Source: Martelella sp. NC20 (GTDB lineage Bacteria; Pseudomonadota; Alphaproteobacteria; Rhizobiales; Rhizobiaceae). Taken from it: a stretch of DNA of 64,000 nt. Numbering within the stretch: the stretch's first letter is position 1; every line of letters starts with the position of its first letter. Made by a program: the position numbers and the translations under genes. The notes under the pieces were generated by a model. The model made no database searches. It saw only the letters and a program-made list of their open reading frames with translations, and had not been told where the DNA came from. The stretch is taken from assembly GCF_013459645.1 (NCBI RefSeq), contig NZ_CP054861.1:3088001-3152000 (forward strand). Direction: 5' to 3'. Below are positions 8,586 to 17,614 of the stretch, piece by piece.

Positions 8586-9668
8586 ATGACCATTCGTTCC
8601 GTCATCACCGCCGCGATGTTTCTGGCGCTTGCGCCGGGCGTCTGCCTTTCCGCGACAATGGGGCAGTTTGCGATCGATCCGGAACTGGTTGCCGGCGACC
8701 GGGTTTCGCTTTACCGGGGCGGGCGGCTGCTGCCGCCCGGCCTCGAGCCCGAGAGGCCCACGCCCTATCGCCTCGCTCTTGCCAGACAGCCGGAGGCCGA
8801 GCTTCCCGACCTGCCGCCCGAACCGGCCTATGCCGGGCCTGTCGATCTGGCCTATGGCGCCTATCAGCGCGGCGCCTACGAGGCCGCCTACGAGGCCGCG
8901 CTCCAGCGCTCCGGTCGCGGCGATGCCCGCGCCGAAACCCTGATCGGCGAACTGGTGGAACGCCGGCTGATCGCCGAAAGCAAAGCCGGTCCCTCGCTGG
9001 AATGGTACCGGATGGCGGCCGAAAGCGGCGAACCCTTCGCGCTCAACCGGTATGGCATGGCGCTTCTGACCTCCGGCGAGGACGCGGACCGGCAAAAGGG
9101 CGCAGCCCTGTTGCAACAGGCCGCCAGAGCCGGCGATCCGCTTGCCGAATTCAACTATGGCAGCCTGCTAATCGAACAGAATCCGGGCACAGACGGGCTG
9201 AAGCTTGCTCTGCCGTGGTTCGAGGCATCGGCCGATGCCGATATCGCCGACGCCCAGTATGCGCTGTCGCAGATCTATCCGGTTCTGGACGATCTTCCGG
9301 AGGAAAAGAAGGCGCTCTCGATCTTCTGGCTGCGCCGCGCCGCCGATGGCGAGCACGATACCGCCCAGCTCGATCTCGCTCTGGCTCTGATCAACGGCAA
9401 GGGGATGCCGCGCGATATCGAACAGGGCGTCGACTGGCTGCGCCGCGCCGCGCTCAACGGCAATCCGGCGGCGATGAGCAGGCTCGCCTACCTCTACCGT
9501 GAGGGCATCGGGGTTCGCCAGGATGCCGAGACGGCGGCAACCTTTTATCTGAGCGTTCGGCGGCTGGGGCTTGTCGAACCGGAGATGGAAGAACTTCTCG
9601 ACGGTCTCGGCGACGAGACCCGGGCGGCGGCTGTCCGCCGGTCGCGCGCGCTGGCGCGGCGATACTAG
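8586..9668 (+). CDS. Secreted Sel1/TPR-repeat protein
   Basis: The 360-residue product has a signal peptide (MTIRSVITAAMFLALAPGVCLSA) and then five or six Sel1-like repeats, for example PFALNRYGMALLTSGEDADRQKGAALLQQAARAG cut in pieces around residues 140-175, AQYALSQIYPVL, AQLDLALALINGKGMPRD and AMSRLAYLYREGIGV. Such helical repeats act as protein-protein scaffolds, often for envelope or c-di-GMP-linked processes. AGAAAGG before the ATG at 8586 overlaps the end of the ThiE-like gene. The specific partner is unknown. A membrane GGDEF gene follows. Confidence 0.85.
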   Translation: MTIRSVITAAMFLALAPGVCLSATMGQFAIDPELVAGDRVSLYRGGRLLPPGLEPERPTPYRLALARQPEAELPDLPPEPAYAGPVDLAYGAYQRGAYEAAYEAALQRSGRGDARAETLIGELVERRLIAESKAGPSLEWYRMAAESGEPFALNRYGMALLTSGEDADRQKGAALLQQAARAGDPLAEFNYGSLLIEQNPGTDGLKLALPWFEASADADIADAQYALSQIYPVLDDLPEEKKALSIFWLRRAADGEHDTAQLDLALALINGKGMPRDIEQGVDWLRRAALNGNPAAMSRLAYLYREGIGVRQDAETAATFYLSVRRLGLVEPEMEELLDGLGDETRAAAVRRSRALARRY

Positions 9669-9789
9669 CCGGATGTGCCGGAAAACGCGCGGGAACGCGC
9701 ATCAGACTATCAATTTCCCTGTTCCTTGCGCGTGAGATTGTGTATTTTCCCGAGTGACAGGTTGTGACTACATCTGATTGGTGTGAGCA

Positions 9790-10950
9790 GTGGAGGTTGG
9801 GGGAAATTTTTTGGGGCGCCTGGATATCGTCGGTGAGCTAATCACAAGCCTTGGACTGGGGGCGCTGATCGTCCTTGGCTACGGCTTTATCCTGCGTCAT
9901 GTTCGCCTGCCGCGTTATAGAACCTATGCTAGCGCTGTCGTATTCGCCGGCGGGGCGATCGCCGCGATGACGAATGCGATCGCAATGCAGCCCGGCTATG
10001 TGTTCGATGCCCGCGCGGTCTTCGTGGTTCTCTCGGCCGTCTTCGGAGGGCCGGTTGCCGGCCTGTTTGTCAGCGCTACCGTGGCCGCGGCGCGCATATG
10101 GATCGGTGGGCAGGGGGTGGCCGCCGGGGTCGTCGGAATAGCGATGGCCGGCTCGGTCGGCATCGGCTTTGCCCTGTTCGGACCGAAAACACTGCGCTTT
10201 CGGTCTCTTCTGCTGCTCGGCTGTTTCAGCAATCTCTATGTCCTGTCGTTGCTGGTGGCAGGGTTCGTCCGGGCTGCCGATCTTTTTGCCGTGATCGGTA
10301 TGCCGATGATCGTGATCAATACCGTCGGCACGGTCCTGCTCGGATCGGCTCTGGAATCGACCAGACGCGCGACGTCCTATCTGCATGATATCGAGTTCAA
10401 CGCCGACCGCGATCCGTTGACCGGTCTTTACAATCGCCGCGCCCTTGCCCAGCTCGAATTCACGATCGATCGGGAAACGACGGGAGACGCGAAGGCCGGC
10501 TGCGTCATCCTTTTTGATATCGATCGTTTCAAGGCGGTCAATGACCGCTATGGCCATCCGCGCGGCGACGAGGTGCTGAAACAGGTGGCGAGCACGATCG
10601 GCACCCGCATCCGGCGTTCCGATTTCGCCGTGCGCTATGGCGGCGAGGAGATCGCCATTATCCTGCTGGCGACCTCGGTCGAAAACGGCTACCGCGTTGC
10701 CGAACAGATCCGCACAACCATCGAAAAGCTGGAATTCACGTTCGAGGGCCAGCGCTTTTCGATCACCATAAGCGCCGGCGTTGCCGGTTTTACGGCTGGC
10801 GAGACGCGGCTTGCGGCGGCGCTCGACTTTGCCGACCGGGCGCTCTACCGCGCCAAGAGTGCCGGGCGCAACCGTACCGAAGTGCTCGATATGTCGTCGA
10901 ACAAGACCGAACGCTCAAAAGACGATGCGCTTCAGAGTGATTCGATTTAG
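9790..10950 (+). CDS. Membrane-bound diguanylate cyclase (5TMR-like sensor + GGDEF)
   Basis: The N-terminal half (residues about 12-190) holds five or six membrane helices with the glycine-rich pattern of the 5TMR_LYT sensor (VVLSAVFGGPVAGLFVSATV). A GGDEF domain follows from about residue 210 (DPLTGLYNRRAL, FDIDRFKAVNDRYGHPRGD). The signature reads GGEEI rather than GG(D/E)EF. An inhibitory RxxD site (RRSD) lies five residues upstream of it, so product feedback is likely retained if the enzyme is active. GTG 9790 is the longest start; TTG 9811 with GGAGGTTGGGG before it is equally plausible. Confidence 0.88.
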   Translation: MEVGGNFLGRLDIVGELITSLGLGALIVLGYGFILRHVRLPRYRTYASAVVFAGGAIAAMTNAIAMQPGYVFDARAVFVVLSAVFGGPVAGLFVSATVAAARIWIGGQGVAAGVVGIAMAGSVGIGFALFGPKTLRFRSLLLLGCFSNLYVLSLLVAGFVRAADLFAVIGMPMIVINTVGTVLLGSALESTRRATSYLHDIEFNADRDPLTGLYNRRALAQLEFTIDRETTGDAKAGCVILFDIDRFKAVNDRYGHPRGDEVLKQVASTIGTRIRRSDFAVRYGGEEIAIILLATSVENGYRVAEQIRTTIEKLEFTFEGQRFSITISAGVAGFTAGETRLAAALDFADRALYRAKSAGRNRTEVLDMSSNKTERSKDDALQSDSI

Positions 10951-11060
10951 GTCTGCAGGCCTTGAAATCAGCCGCGTTCTGTGATCATGAACCGCCGTAT
11001 CACCAAAGCACTGCGCATTGCTCACCGCGCTTGGCGCGCAGAACCAAGGAAATATGCCCG

Positions 11061-11858
11061 ATGGCCCGTTCAGCTCTTCTCAACGTCATGGTGCAGGCTG
11101 CCCTTAAAGCCGGGCGCTCCCTGACGCGCGATTTCGGGGAGGTTCAGAACCTGCAGGTTTCGGTCAAGGGCCCGTCCGATTTCGTCACCCAGGCGGACCT
11201 GAAAGCCGAAAAGATCGTGCATACCGAACTGATGCGGGCCCGGCCGACCTATGGCTTTCTGGGCGAGGAAGGCGGCGAGGAGAAGGGCAGCGACGGCCAG
11301 CACCGCTGGATCGTCGATCCGCTCGACGGCACCACCAATTTCCTGCACGGCATTCCCCAGTTCGCCGTCTCGATCGCGCTTGAGCGTTCCGGCGAAATCG
11401 TCGCCGGCGTGATCTTCAACCCCGCGCTCGACGAGTTGTTCGTGGCCGAAAAGGGCGGCGGCGCGTTCTGCAACGACCGTCGCATCCGGGTCTCGGCGCG
11501 CAGGAAGCTCTCCGATGCGGTGATCGGCTGCGGTGTTCCCCATCTCGGCCGCGGCCACCACGGCAAGTTCCTGGTCGAACTGCGCCACGTGATGGGAGAG
11601 GTCGCCGGCATCCGTCGTCTCGGCGCGGCATCGCTCGATCTCGCCTATGTCGCCGCCGGCCGCATGGACGGTTTCTGGGAAGAGGGGCTCAATGCCTGGG
11701 ACATGGCGGCGGGCCTGATCATGATCCGCGAGGCCGGCGGTTTCGTCTCCGACATGAAGGGCGGTCAGCAATGCATCGAAACCGGCAGCGTCATTGCCGG
11801 CAACGAGATGATCCGCATCGCGCTTCACGATCAGGTCCAGCGTCGCCTCGAAAAATAG
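11061..11858 (+). CDS. suhB: Inositol-1-monophosphatase family protein (SuhB)
   Basis: The 265-residue cytoplasmic enzyme hydrolyses inositol monophosphate or related sugar phosphates with Mg2+. All three metal motifs are present: GEEGGE near residue 75, the signature WIVDPLDGTTNF near 90-101, and the C-terminal NAWDMAAGLIMIREAGG. The N-terminal MARSALLNVMVQAALKAGR fits SuhB, so ATG 11061 is taken, with AAGGA about 10 bases upstream. In other bacteria SuhB also binds Nus antitermination complexes; that role is not visible here. Confidence 0.93.
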   Translation: MARSALLNVMVQAALKAGRSLTRDFGEVQNLQVSVKGPSDFVTQADLKAEKIVHTELMRARPTYGFLGEEGGEEKGSDGQHRWIVDPLDGTTNFLHGIPQFAVSIALERSGEIVAGVIFNPALDELFVAEKGGGAFCNDRRIRVSARRKLSDAVIGCGVPHLGRGHHGKFLVELRHVMGEVAGIRRLGAASLDLAYVAAGRMDGFWEEGLNAWDMAAGLIMIREAGGFVSDMKGGQQCIETGSVIAGNEMIRIALHDQVQRRLEK

Positions 11859-12043
11859 ACGCTTTGCGGTTTTGCGCGCCGCACCCTTCAAATCGCCGTC
11901 GTTTTCGAATAGAGCTTGCAAAGCCTGCCGCTTCGCACATCCCTCGACACGTTTTCGGACAGAGGGTCATGTGAGGCGGAATTGAAGGAACAGCCGCTTT
12001 CGGCCGTGCCGAAGTCGAGCGCAGAGCGGAGGAATTGGCGAAT

Positions 12044-13069
12044 ATGTCGGATTTCGAACTCGAGCATGATGACCGGCGCGCCCCGCCGCGTCCGGGCTAC
12101 GCGCTGAAAATGTCGAGCCCGATGTCCTTTGTCTGGACGATGGTCATCTTCCTGATCCTGATCGGCTTCTGCGTCGCCATACTCTACCGTCAGGCTCATA
12201 CCGCGTTCATGACCAATCCCGGCCTCAACGGGCTGATCCTCGGCGTGTTGCTGATCGGCATCCTGATGGTGTTTACCCAGGTGCTGGCATTGCGCCGGGA
12301 GGTTGCCTGGCTCAATTCGTTCCGCGCCGCCGGCAGCGCCGACCGCGTCGGGCGCGACCCCAAACTGCTGGCGCCGATGCGCGCGCTGATCGGCAGCCGC
12401 CAGACCATGGCGCTTTCGACCAATTCGTTGCGCTCGATCCTCGATTCGATCGCCACCCGCCTCGATGAGCAGCGCGATACCTCGCGCTACCTCGTCGGCC
12501 TGCTCGTCTTCCTCGGCCTGCTCGGCACCTTCTGGGGCCTGCTCAACACGATCGGCTCGATCGGCGACATCATTCAGAACCTCGACCCGAACGCCGGCGA
12601 TTCCTCCGATGTACTCGATGCCCTGAAGGCGGGCCTTGCGGGTCCGTTGTCGGGCATGGGCACGGCGTTCTCGTCCTCGCTGCTCGGCCTTTCCGGATCG
12701 CTCGTTCTCGGCTTTCTCGACCTTCAGGCCGGGCGCGCGCAGAACCGCTTCTACATGGAGCTCGAAAACTGGTTGTCGTCGGTGACCGACGTGACCTCCG
12801 ACCTCGCTCCGGCGCTCGAGGGCGTTGCCAGCGGCTCCAGCGAGCAGTTCGAGATCATCGCGGAGGAACTGCGCCGGATCGCCGAAAACGGCGCGGGCGC
12901 AAGCTCGGTGCCGGCGATGGCGCAGCTTGCCGAGGGCATTCAGGGCGTCGTCAAGAACATGCGTAACGAGCAGCAGATGCTGCGCGACTGGATCGAGGCG
13001 CAGCAGGAGGAATCCCAGGAACTGCGCCGCACCCTGCAACGCCTGACAGACAAGCTCGGGGACCGCTGA
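12044..13069 (+). CDS. MotA/TolQ/ExbB-type proton channel subunit
   Basis: The 341-residue membrane protein has an N-terminal polar stretch, two hydrophobic segments (about 27-46 and 60-80), a cytoplasmic loop, a longer pair around 145-170 (GLLVFLGLLGTFWGLLNTIGSI) and 208-230 (TAFSSSLLGLSGSLVLGFLDL), and a C-terminal cytoplasmic coiled coil. The Thr/Gly-rich third and fourth segments are the MotA/TolQ/ExbB signature. ATG 12044 lies about 9 bases after GCGGAGGAA. The OmpA-like partner starts 2 bases after its stop, so the pair forms one stator-like unit. No flagellar or tol genes are adjacent; its job in the envelope is unknown. Confidence 0.88.
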   Translation: MSDFELEHDDRRAPPRPGYALKMSSPMSFVWTMVIFLILIGFCVAILYRQAHTAFMTNPGLNGLILGVLLIGILMVFTQVLALRREVAWLNSFRAAGSADRVGRDPKLLAPMRALIGSRQTMALSTNSLRSILDSIATRLDEQRDTSRYLVGLLVFLGLLGTFWGLLNTIGSIGDIIQNLDPNAGDSSDVLDALKAGLAGPLSGMGTAFSSSLLGLSGSLVLGFLDLQAGRAQNRFYMELENWLSSVTDVTSDLAPALEGVASGSSEQFEIIAEELRRIAENGAGASSVPAMAQLAEGIQGVVKNMRNEQQMLRDWIEAQQEESQELRRTLQRLTDKLGDR

Positions 13070-13071
13070 CC

Positions 13072-14103
13072 ATGGCGCTTGCCCGCAACCGCCGTTCCAA
13101 TCGCAGCGTCGATTACTGGCCGGGCTTTGTCGACGCGCTCGCCACGCTGCTTCTGGCGATCATGTTCCTGCTCACCGTGTTCGTGATCGGCCAGTTCATC
13201 CTGACGCGCGAGATCTCCGGCAAGGATGAAGTGCTGAGCCGGCTCAACAGCCAGATCGCGGAACTGACCCAGCTTCTCGCGCTCGAAAAAGGCAACAACC
13301 AGGATGCCGAGGACGTGATCGCCTCGCTTCAGGCGTCGCTGTCATCGGCGGAGGCCGCGCGCACCAGATTGCAGGCGCTGCTGGAGGCCGGCGCCGGCGC
13401 GAGCGACAGCGCACAGGCGCAGATCGGCGCGCTGTCCGAGGACCTCGCGGCCGAGCGCCAGCTTTCGGCGCGGGCCCAGAACCAGATCGCCCTTCTCAAC
13501 CAGCAGATCACGGCGCTGCGGGCCCAGCTTGCCGCCGTCGAGGAGGCGCTTGAGGTCTCCGAGGCCAAGGACGACGCCTCGCAGGCGCGGATCGCCGATC
13601 TCGGCCGCAGGCTGAATGTGGCGCTGGCACAGAAGGTGCAGGAGTTGAACCGGTATCGTTCGGACTTCTTCGGGCGGCTGCGGCAGATCCTGTCCGATCG
13701 CGAGAATATCCGCATTGTCGGCGACCGTTTCGTGTTCCAGTCGGAAGTGCTGTTTCCGTCCGGCTCGGACGAACTCAATGATGACGGCCGCGTGGAACTC
13801 GGCAAACTCGCCGCAGCATTGCTCGAGATCGCTCCGGAAATTCCCGAGGACATCAACTGGGTTCTGCGTGTCGACGGCCATACCGATGACGTGCCGATCC
13901 GGCCCGGCGGCCAGTTCGCCGACAACTGGGAACTGTCGTCGGCGCGCGCCAACGCCGTTGTGCGCTACCTGATGTCCGAGGGCGTTCCGGCAAAGCGGCT
14001 GGTGGCCGCGGGCTTTGCGGAATATCAGCCGATCGCGGAGGGCAACTCGCCCGAAGCGCGCGCGCAGAACCGCCGTATCGAGTTCAAGCTGACGGAGCGG
14101 TAG
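13072..14103 (+). CDS. MotB/OmpA-like peptidoglycan-binding partner with coiled coil
   Basis: The 343-residue product has one N-terminal membrane helix (YWPGFVDALATLLLAIMFLL) containing Asp21, placed like the proton-carrying Asp of MotB. A long coiled coil of about 150 residues (50-200) follows, then a complete OmpA domain (FPSGSDELNDDGRVELGKLA, VDGHTDDVP, NWELSSARANAVVRYLM, NRRIEFKL) for peptidoglycan binding. The coiled coil is much longer than the MotB linker. Two bases separate it from the MotA-like gene. The pair probably uses proton flow to apply force across the periplasm; the cargo is unknown. Confidence 0.9.
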   Translation: MALARNRRSNRSVDYWPGFVDALATLLLAIMFLLTVFVIGQFILTREISGKDEVLSRLNSQIAELTQLLALEKGNNQDAEDVIASLQASLSSAEAARTRLQALLEAGAGASDSAQAQIGALSEDLAAERQLSARAQNQIALLNQQITALRAQLAAVEEALEVSEAKDDASQARIADLGRRLNVALAQKVQELNRYRSDFFGRLRQILSDRENIRIVGDRFVFQSEVLFPSGSDELNDDGRVELGKLAAALLEIAPEIPEDINWVLRVDGHTDDVPIRPGGQFADNWELSSARANAVVRYLMSEGVPAKRLVAAGFAEYQPIAEGNSPEARAQNRRIEFKLTER

Positions 14104-14281
14104 GCGGGGGCTTGCCTTCCGCGCCGCCCTTTCCTATCCTTGCCCCTCCGCAAGGATGGCGAGGCTCTGTGCCCCACCATCGCGCTTTTCCTGCGCTGTT
14201 CTTCCTGTCAAGCGGACGAGGGCTCCTCCAGGAAGCATTTCGAAATTGCTTTGGCCCAAATTCGCTTTGGCAGGAGAAGCC

Positions 14282-15157
14282 ATGTCTATTCCCAGCGCTG
14301 TCCGGCGCCCCAGCACGCGACTTGTCGCGACCTTTCTGATGCTCTGCGGGGTCGCCGCGTTTACGCTCGTCGACACGTTTTCCAAGTCGCTCACGGCCCG
14401 CCACGCGCCGCTGGTGGTGATGTTCATGCAATATGGCCTGTCGGCGCTGATGATGCTGCCGGTGGCGCTCGGCCAGGGCGCGGCGGGGTTTCGCATCATC
14501 GGGCCACGGCTGCTGGTGCTGCGCGCCGCGATCGGCGTCGTCGTCAGCTTCCTGATCGTGACGTCGCTATCGCTGTTGCCGTTCACGGTTGCCGCGGCGC
14601 TGTTGCAGCTCGAAACGCTGTTCTTCATTCCGCTGGCGATCGTGCTGTTGAAGGAGCGCGCCGACTGGCGGCGGTGGTTCGCGGTCGGTCTCGGTCTCGG
14701 CGGCGCGTTTCTGATCCTGCGTCCCGGTACGGAGACCTTTCAGCTCGCGGGCCTCGTCGCGCTGGCGGGCGCGGTTGCGCTCGCCATCAAGAACGTGGTG
14801 TTGAAACAGGTGGCAATGAGCGAGGCGACGGTGCCGGCGCTGTTCTGGATGTATGTGCTGATGGCAGGCATCGCCGCGATCCCGGCATGGTTTGCGTGGG
14901 GCGGCATGAGCCTTGCCGATTTCGGCCTGTTTCTCGTCTCGGCAGCACTTGTCAATATAAGCAACTATTCCATGCTGCGGGCGTTTTCGATGGCGGACGC
15001 GGTGCAACTGACGCCGGCGCTCCACACCGCGCTGCCGATCGCGGTGCTGATCGGCATTGTCGTCTTCGGCGAATGGCCCACCCCGTTCGTCTGGGCTGGC
15101 ATCGCCTTGATTTTCCTTGCGACCTTCATGCCTTCGGGGCCTGAGAAAAGCGGGTAG
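14282..15157 (+). CDS. EamA/RhaT (DMT superfamily) transporter
   Basis: The 291-residue product has about ten membrane helices in two EamA repeats, starting LMLCGVAAFTLVDTFSKSL and ending IALIFLATFMPSG. The loop RHAPLVVMFMQYGLSALMML and the segment ALLQLETLFFIPLAIVLLKE are typical of drug/metabolite transporters that export amino acids or other small compounds. The substrate is not inferable. ATG 14282 follows AGGAGA; an upstream in-frame extension to 14156 lacks membrane character. Its stop lies one base before the convergent stop of the ABC exporter gene. Confidence 0.88.
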   Translation: MSIPSAVRRPSTRLVATFLMLCGVAAFTLVDTFSKSLTARHAPLVVMFMQYGLSALMMLPVALGQGAAGFRIIGPRLLVLRAAIGVVVSFLIVTSLSLLPFTVAAALLQLETLFFIPLAIVLLKERADWRRWFAVGLGLGGAFLILRPGTETFQLAGLVALAGAVALAIKNVVLKQVAMSEATVPALFWMYVLMAGIAAIPAWFAWGGMSLADFGLFLVSAALVNISNYSMLRAFSMADAVQLTPALHTALPIAVLIGIVVFGEWPTPFVWAGIALIFLATFMPSGPEKSG

Positions 15158-15158
15158 T

Positions 15159-16955
15159 TTATCCCGCCCGCCGCTCGGTCCCGACATCGAATTGCAATCG
15201 GGCAAGGCGGGCGTACAGTCCGTTCCTCTTGACCAGCGTTTCGTGCCGGCCCTCCTCGACGATCCGACCTTCGTCCATGACCACGATCCGGTCGGCGGAA
15301 AGCACGGTGGCAAGCCGGTGGGCGATCACCAGCGTGGTGCGGCCCTGCATCAGCGTGCCGAGCGCCTGCTGCACCAGGGTTTCACTTTCCGCGTCCAGCG
15401 CCGAGGTCGCCTCGTCGAGCAGCAGCACCGGCGCATCGCGCAGCACCGCGCGGGCGATCGCGATACGTTGGCGCTGGCCGCCGGAAAAGGTGATGCCGCG
15501 CTCGCCGGCCATGGTGTCATAGCCATTTTCGAGCTTGTCGATAAAGCCGTCGGCCTGGGCGGCGATGGCGGCGGCGCGGACCTCCTCCCGGCTCGCATCG
15601 GGCCGCCCCAGCGCGATATTGTCGTGGATGCTCGCCGCGAAGATCGCGACATCCTGCGGCACCAGCGCGAAACGTTCGCGCAGGGCCTGCGGATCGACGT
15701 CGCGCAGGTCGAGACCATCGAGGGTGATGCGGCCCTGATCGGGATCGTAGAAGCGCAACAGCAGCGAGAAAAGCGTGCTCTTGCCCGCCCCCGACGGGCC
15801 GACGACGGCGACGGTTTCGCCGGGCGCGACGCTGAGCGAGACGCCCGAAAGCGCGCCGGCCTTTGCCCCGCCGGTGGGGTATCGGAAGGCGACGTTCTCG
15901 ATCCCGATCGCGCCGGTGGCGGGCGCGGGCAGGGGCAGGGGATTTTGCGGGGCGGCGATCTGGCGCTTTTCGTGCAGCAGTTCGGTCAGGCGCTCGGCAG
16001 CGCCCGCGGCCAGCGACAATTCGCCCCAGACTTCCGAAAGCTGGCCGAGGGCGCCTGCGGCGAGCACCGAATAAAGCAGGAACTGGCCGAGCGTTCCGCC
16101 CGACATCGTGCCGGCAAGCACCGATTGGGCGCCGAACCACAGGATGGCGGTAATCGAGCAGAACACCAGGCTGATGGCGACCGCTGTCAGTCCGGCCCGC
16201 GCCTTCAGCGTCGATCGGGCGGCTGAAAATGCATGCTCGACGCTTAAGCCGTAGCGGCGGCCGGCCATCGCCTCGGCGGTAAACGCCTGCAGCGTCCGGG
16301 TCGCGCTAATGGCCTCGCCGGCAAAGGCGGTGGCATCGGCCAATTCGTCTTGCGCCGCGCGCGAGCGGGAGCGGACATTACGACCCGCCGCGATCAGCGG
16401 CAGCACCACGATCGGGATCGCGGCGATCACCATCACCGAAAGCCGGGGCGAGGTGTAGACCATCATCGCCAGCGCGCCGAGGCCCATGATCAGGTTGCGC
16501 AGCGCAATCGACGCGGTGGCCCCGAAGGCCGACTTGATCTGGACTGCGTCAGCGGTCAGGCGCGAGACGATCTCGCCCGACTGGTTGACGTCGAAGAAGG
16601 CGGGTGAGAGCCGCACGACATTGTCGAACACATCGCGGCGCAGGTCGGTCACCACGCGCTCGCCGAGAATCATCACGAAGAAATAGCGAAGCGCGCTCGA
16701 TATCCCGAGCGCCAGTGCCATCAGCCCGAGAACCAGGAAATAATTGTTGATCAACTGGGCGTCGGAATCCGAAAACCCGTGGTCGATGACGCGGCGCACC
16801 GCAACCGGAAGCGCGAGGGTGACCAGGGAGGCGGTCAGCAGGAAGAACAGCGCGCCCGCCACGAGGCCGCGATAGGCGCGGATATAGGGAAGAAGTCCGG
16901 TAAGCGGGTTCAGCGCCCGCATCCTGTCGCCCCCGGCTGGTTCATTTCGGCTCAA
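15159..16955 (-). CDS. ABC exporter, fused membrane and ATPase domains (MsbA/LapB type)
   Basis: The 598-residue half-transporter has a six-helix membrane domain (residues about 25-310, with VRRVIDHGFSDSD after helix 1) and an ATPase domain with Walker A GPSGAGKST, Q-loop LVPQDVAIF, signature FSGGQRQR, Walker B VLLLDEATSALD and switch His in IAHRLATV. It would work as a homodimer exporting lipids, peptides or drugs. The start is taken as TTG 16955 (LSRNEPAGG) with GAGGA about 8 bases before; ATG 16922 is the alternative. Similar genes in rhizobia are annotated only as multidrug/lipid exporters. Confidence 0.92.
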   Translation of the reverse strand: MSRNEPAGGDRMRALNPLTGLLPYIRAYRGLVAGALFFLLTASLVTLALPVAVRRVIDHGFSDSDAQLINNYFLVLGLMALALGISSALRYFFVMILGERVVTDLRRDVFDNVVRLSPAFFDVNQSGEIVSRLTADAVQIKSAFGATASIALRNLIMGLGALAMMVYTSPRLSVMVIAAIPIVVLPLIAAGRNVRSRSRAAQDELADATAFAGEAISATRTLQAFTAEAMAGRRYGLSVEHAFSAARSTLKARAGLTAVAISLVFCSITAILWFGAQSVLAGTMSGGTLGQFLLYSVLAAGALGQLSEVWGELSLAAGAAERLTELLHEKRQIAAPQNPLPLPAPATGAIGIENVAFRYPTGGAKAGALSGVSLSVAPGETVAVVGPSGAGKSTLFSLLLRFYDPDQGRITLDGLDLRDVDPQALRERFALVPQDVAIFAASIHDNIALGRPDASREEVRAAAIAAQADGFIDKLENGYDTMAGERGITFSGGQRQRIAIARAVLRDAPVLLLDEATSALDAESETLVQQALGTLMQGRTTLVIAHRLATVLSADRIVVMDEGRIVEEGRHETLVKRNGLYARLARLQFDVGTERRAG

Positions 16956-17148
16956 TGGATTTTCCTCGTTTCCGCCGTGTCTGATATTGCTTTCGGCGGC
17001 TCTTGTTATTCGCCTCACGTTCCTGTATAGCGACCGCAACCTTTTCGATAGCCGTGGTCTTTTTGAGGTCTCACGGCTTTGTTTATTCAATAGGCCCGGC
17101 CGGCGCAATGGCCGCCAGACCTGAAACCCGCTTGCAGGAACGAGAGTT

Positions 17149-17370
17149 ATGAAGGCTGATATTCATCCCGATTATCACACGATCAAGGTCGTCATGACAG
17201 ACGGCACCGAATACGAAACCCGCTCCACCTGGGGCAAGGAAGGCGATGTCCTGAACCTCGACATCGACCCGACCTCGCATCCGGCATGGACCGGCGGCTC
17301 GCAGCAGCTGCTCGATCGCGGCGGCCGCGTTTCGAAGTTCAACAAGCGCTTCGGCGGTCTCGGCATCTGA
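17149..17370 (+). CDS. rpmE: 50S ribosomal protein L31
   Basis: The 73-residue protein starts [20 protein letters not shown] and ends with the basic [13 protein letters not shown], as in alphaproteobacterial L31. The zinc-ligand cysteines of the C+ form are absent, so this is the zinc-independent (C-) type. AGGAACGAGAG precedes the ATG. It is divergent from the ABC exporter gene and is followed by a strong terminator that is duplicated 137 bases further on. Confidence 0.96.
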   Translation: MKADIHPDYHTIKVVMTDGTEYETRSTWGKEGDVLNLDIDPTSHPAWTGGSQQLLDRGGRVSKFNKRFGGLGI

Positions 17371-17393
17371 TTGCTGCCTGAGAAATGATTTTG

Positions 17394-17421
17394 AAAACCC
17401 GGCCTTTGCGCCGGGTTTTTT
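17394..17421 (+). terminator. rpmE Rho-independent terminator (first copy)
   Basis: CCCGGC (17398-17403), loop CTTTGC, GCCGGG (17410-17415), then six T. It lies 27 bases after the rpmE stop. Confidence 0.9.
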
Positions 17422-17532
17422 GTTTGCTGCCAAAGCCTACCCCACTCTCTTCCGTCATCCTCGGGCTTGTCCCGAGGGTGACGTCCGTAAAAAGGACAGG
17501 ACCGTAAAAGGGCAGGTTTGTCAGCAGATTGG
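17422..17532. repeat. Short TIR element between the two rpmE terminator copies
   Basis: About 110 bases lie between the duplicated hairpins. The ends (TTTGCTGCCAAA on the left, complement of TTTGTCAGCAGA on the right) match each other at 10 of 12 positions and resemble the ends of the 208-bp elements near aapP and thrS. Inside is a palindrome, CGTCATCCTCGGG and its partner CCCGAGGGTGACG. It is interpreted as a shortened member of that family. Confidence 0.55.
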
Positions 17533-17558
17533 AGCCCGGCCTTTGCGCCGGGTTTTTT
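17533..17558 (+). terminator. Duplicate copy of the rpmE terminator
   Basis: CCCGGC, CTTTGC, GCCGGG at 17535-17552 and six T repeat the first terminator exactly in stem, loop and tract, offset by 137 bases. The identity beyond what hairpin function needs indicates a real duplication. Confidence 0.8.
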
Positions 17559-17614
17559 GTCTGGTGGGCTGTTTTGTCGCAGGCAAGCCGACAGGGATTT
17601 CGGGCGAGGCCCGT

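Noticed and set aside
12044..14103. Zorya anti-phage system (ZorA/ZorB look-alikes)
   Set aside because: The MotA-like and OmpA-like genes resemble ZorAB, but no ZorC, ZorD or ZorE gene follows; the next gene is an EamA transporter, and the coiled coil is in the OmpA partner rather than a long ZorA tail.
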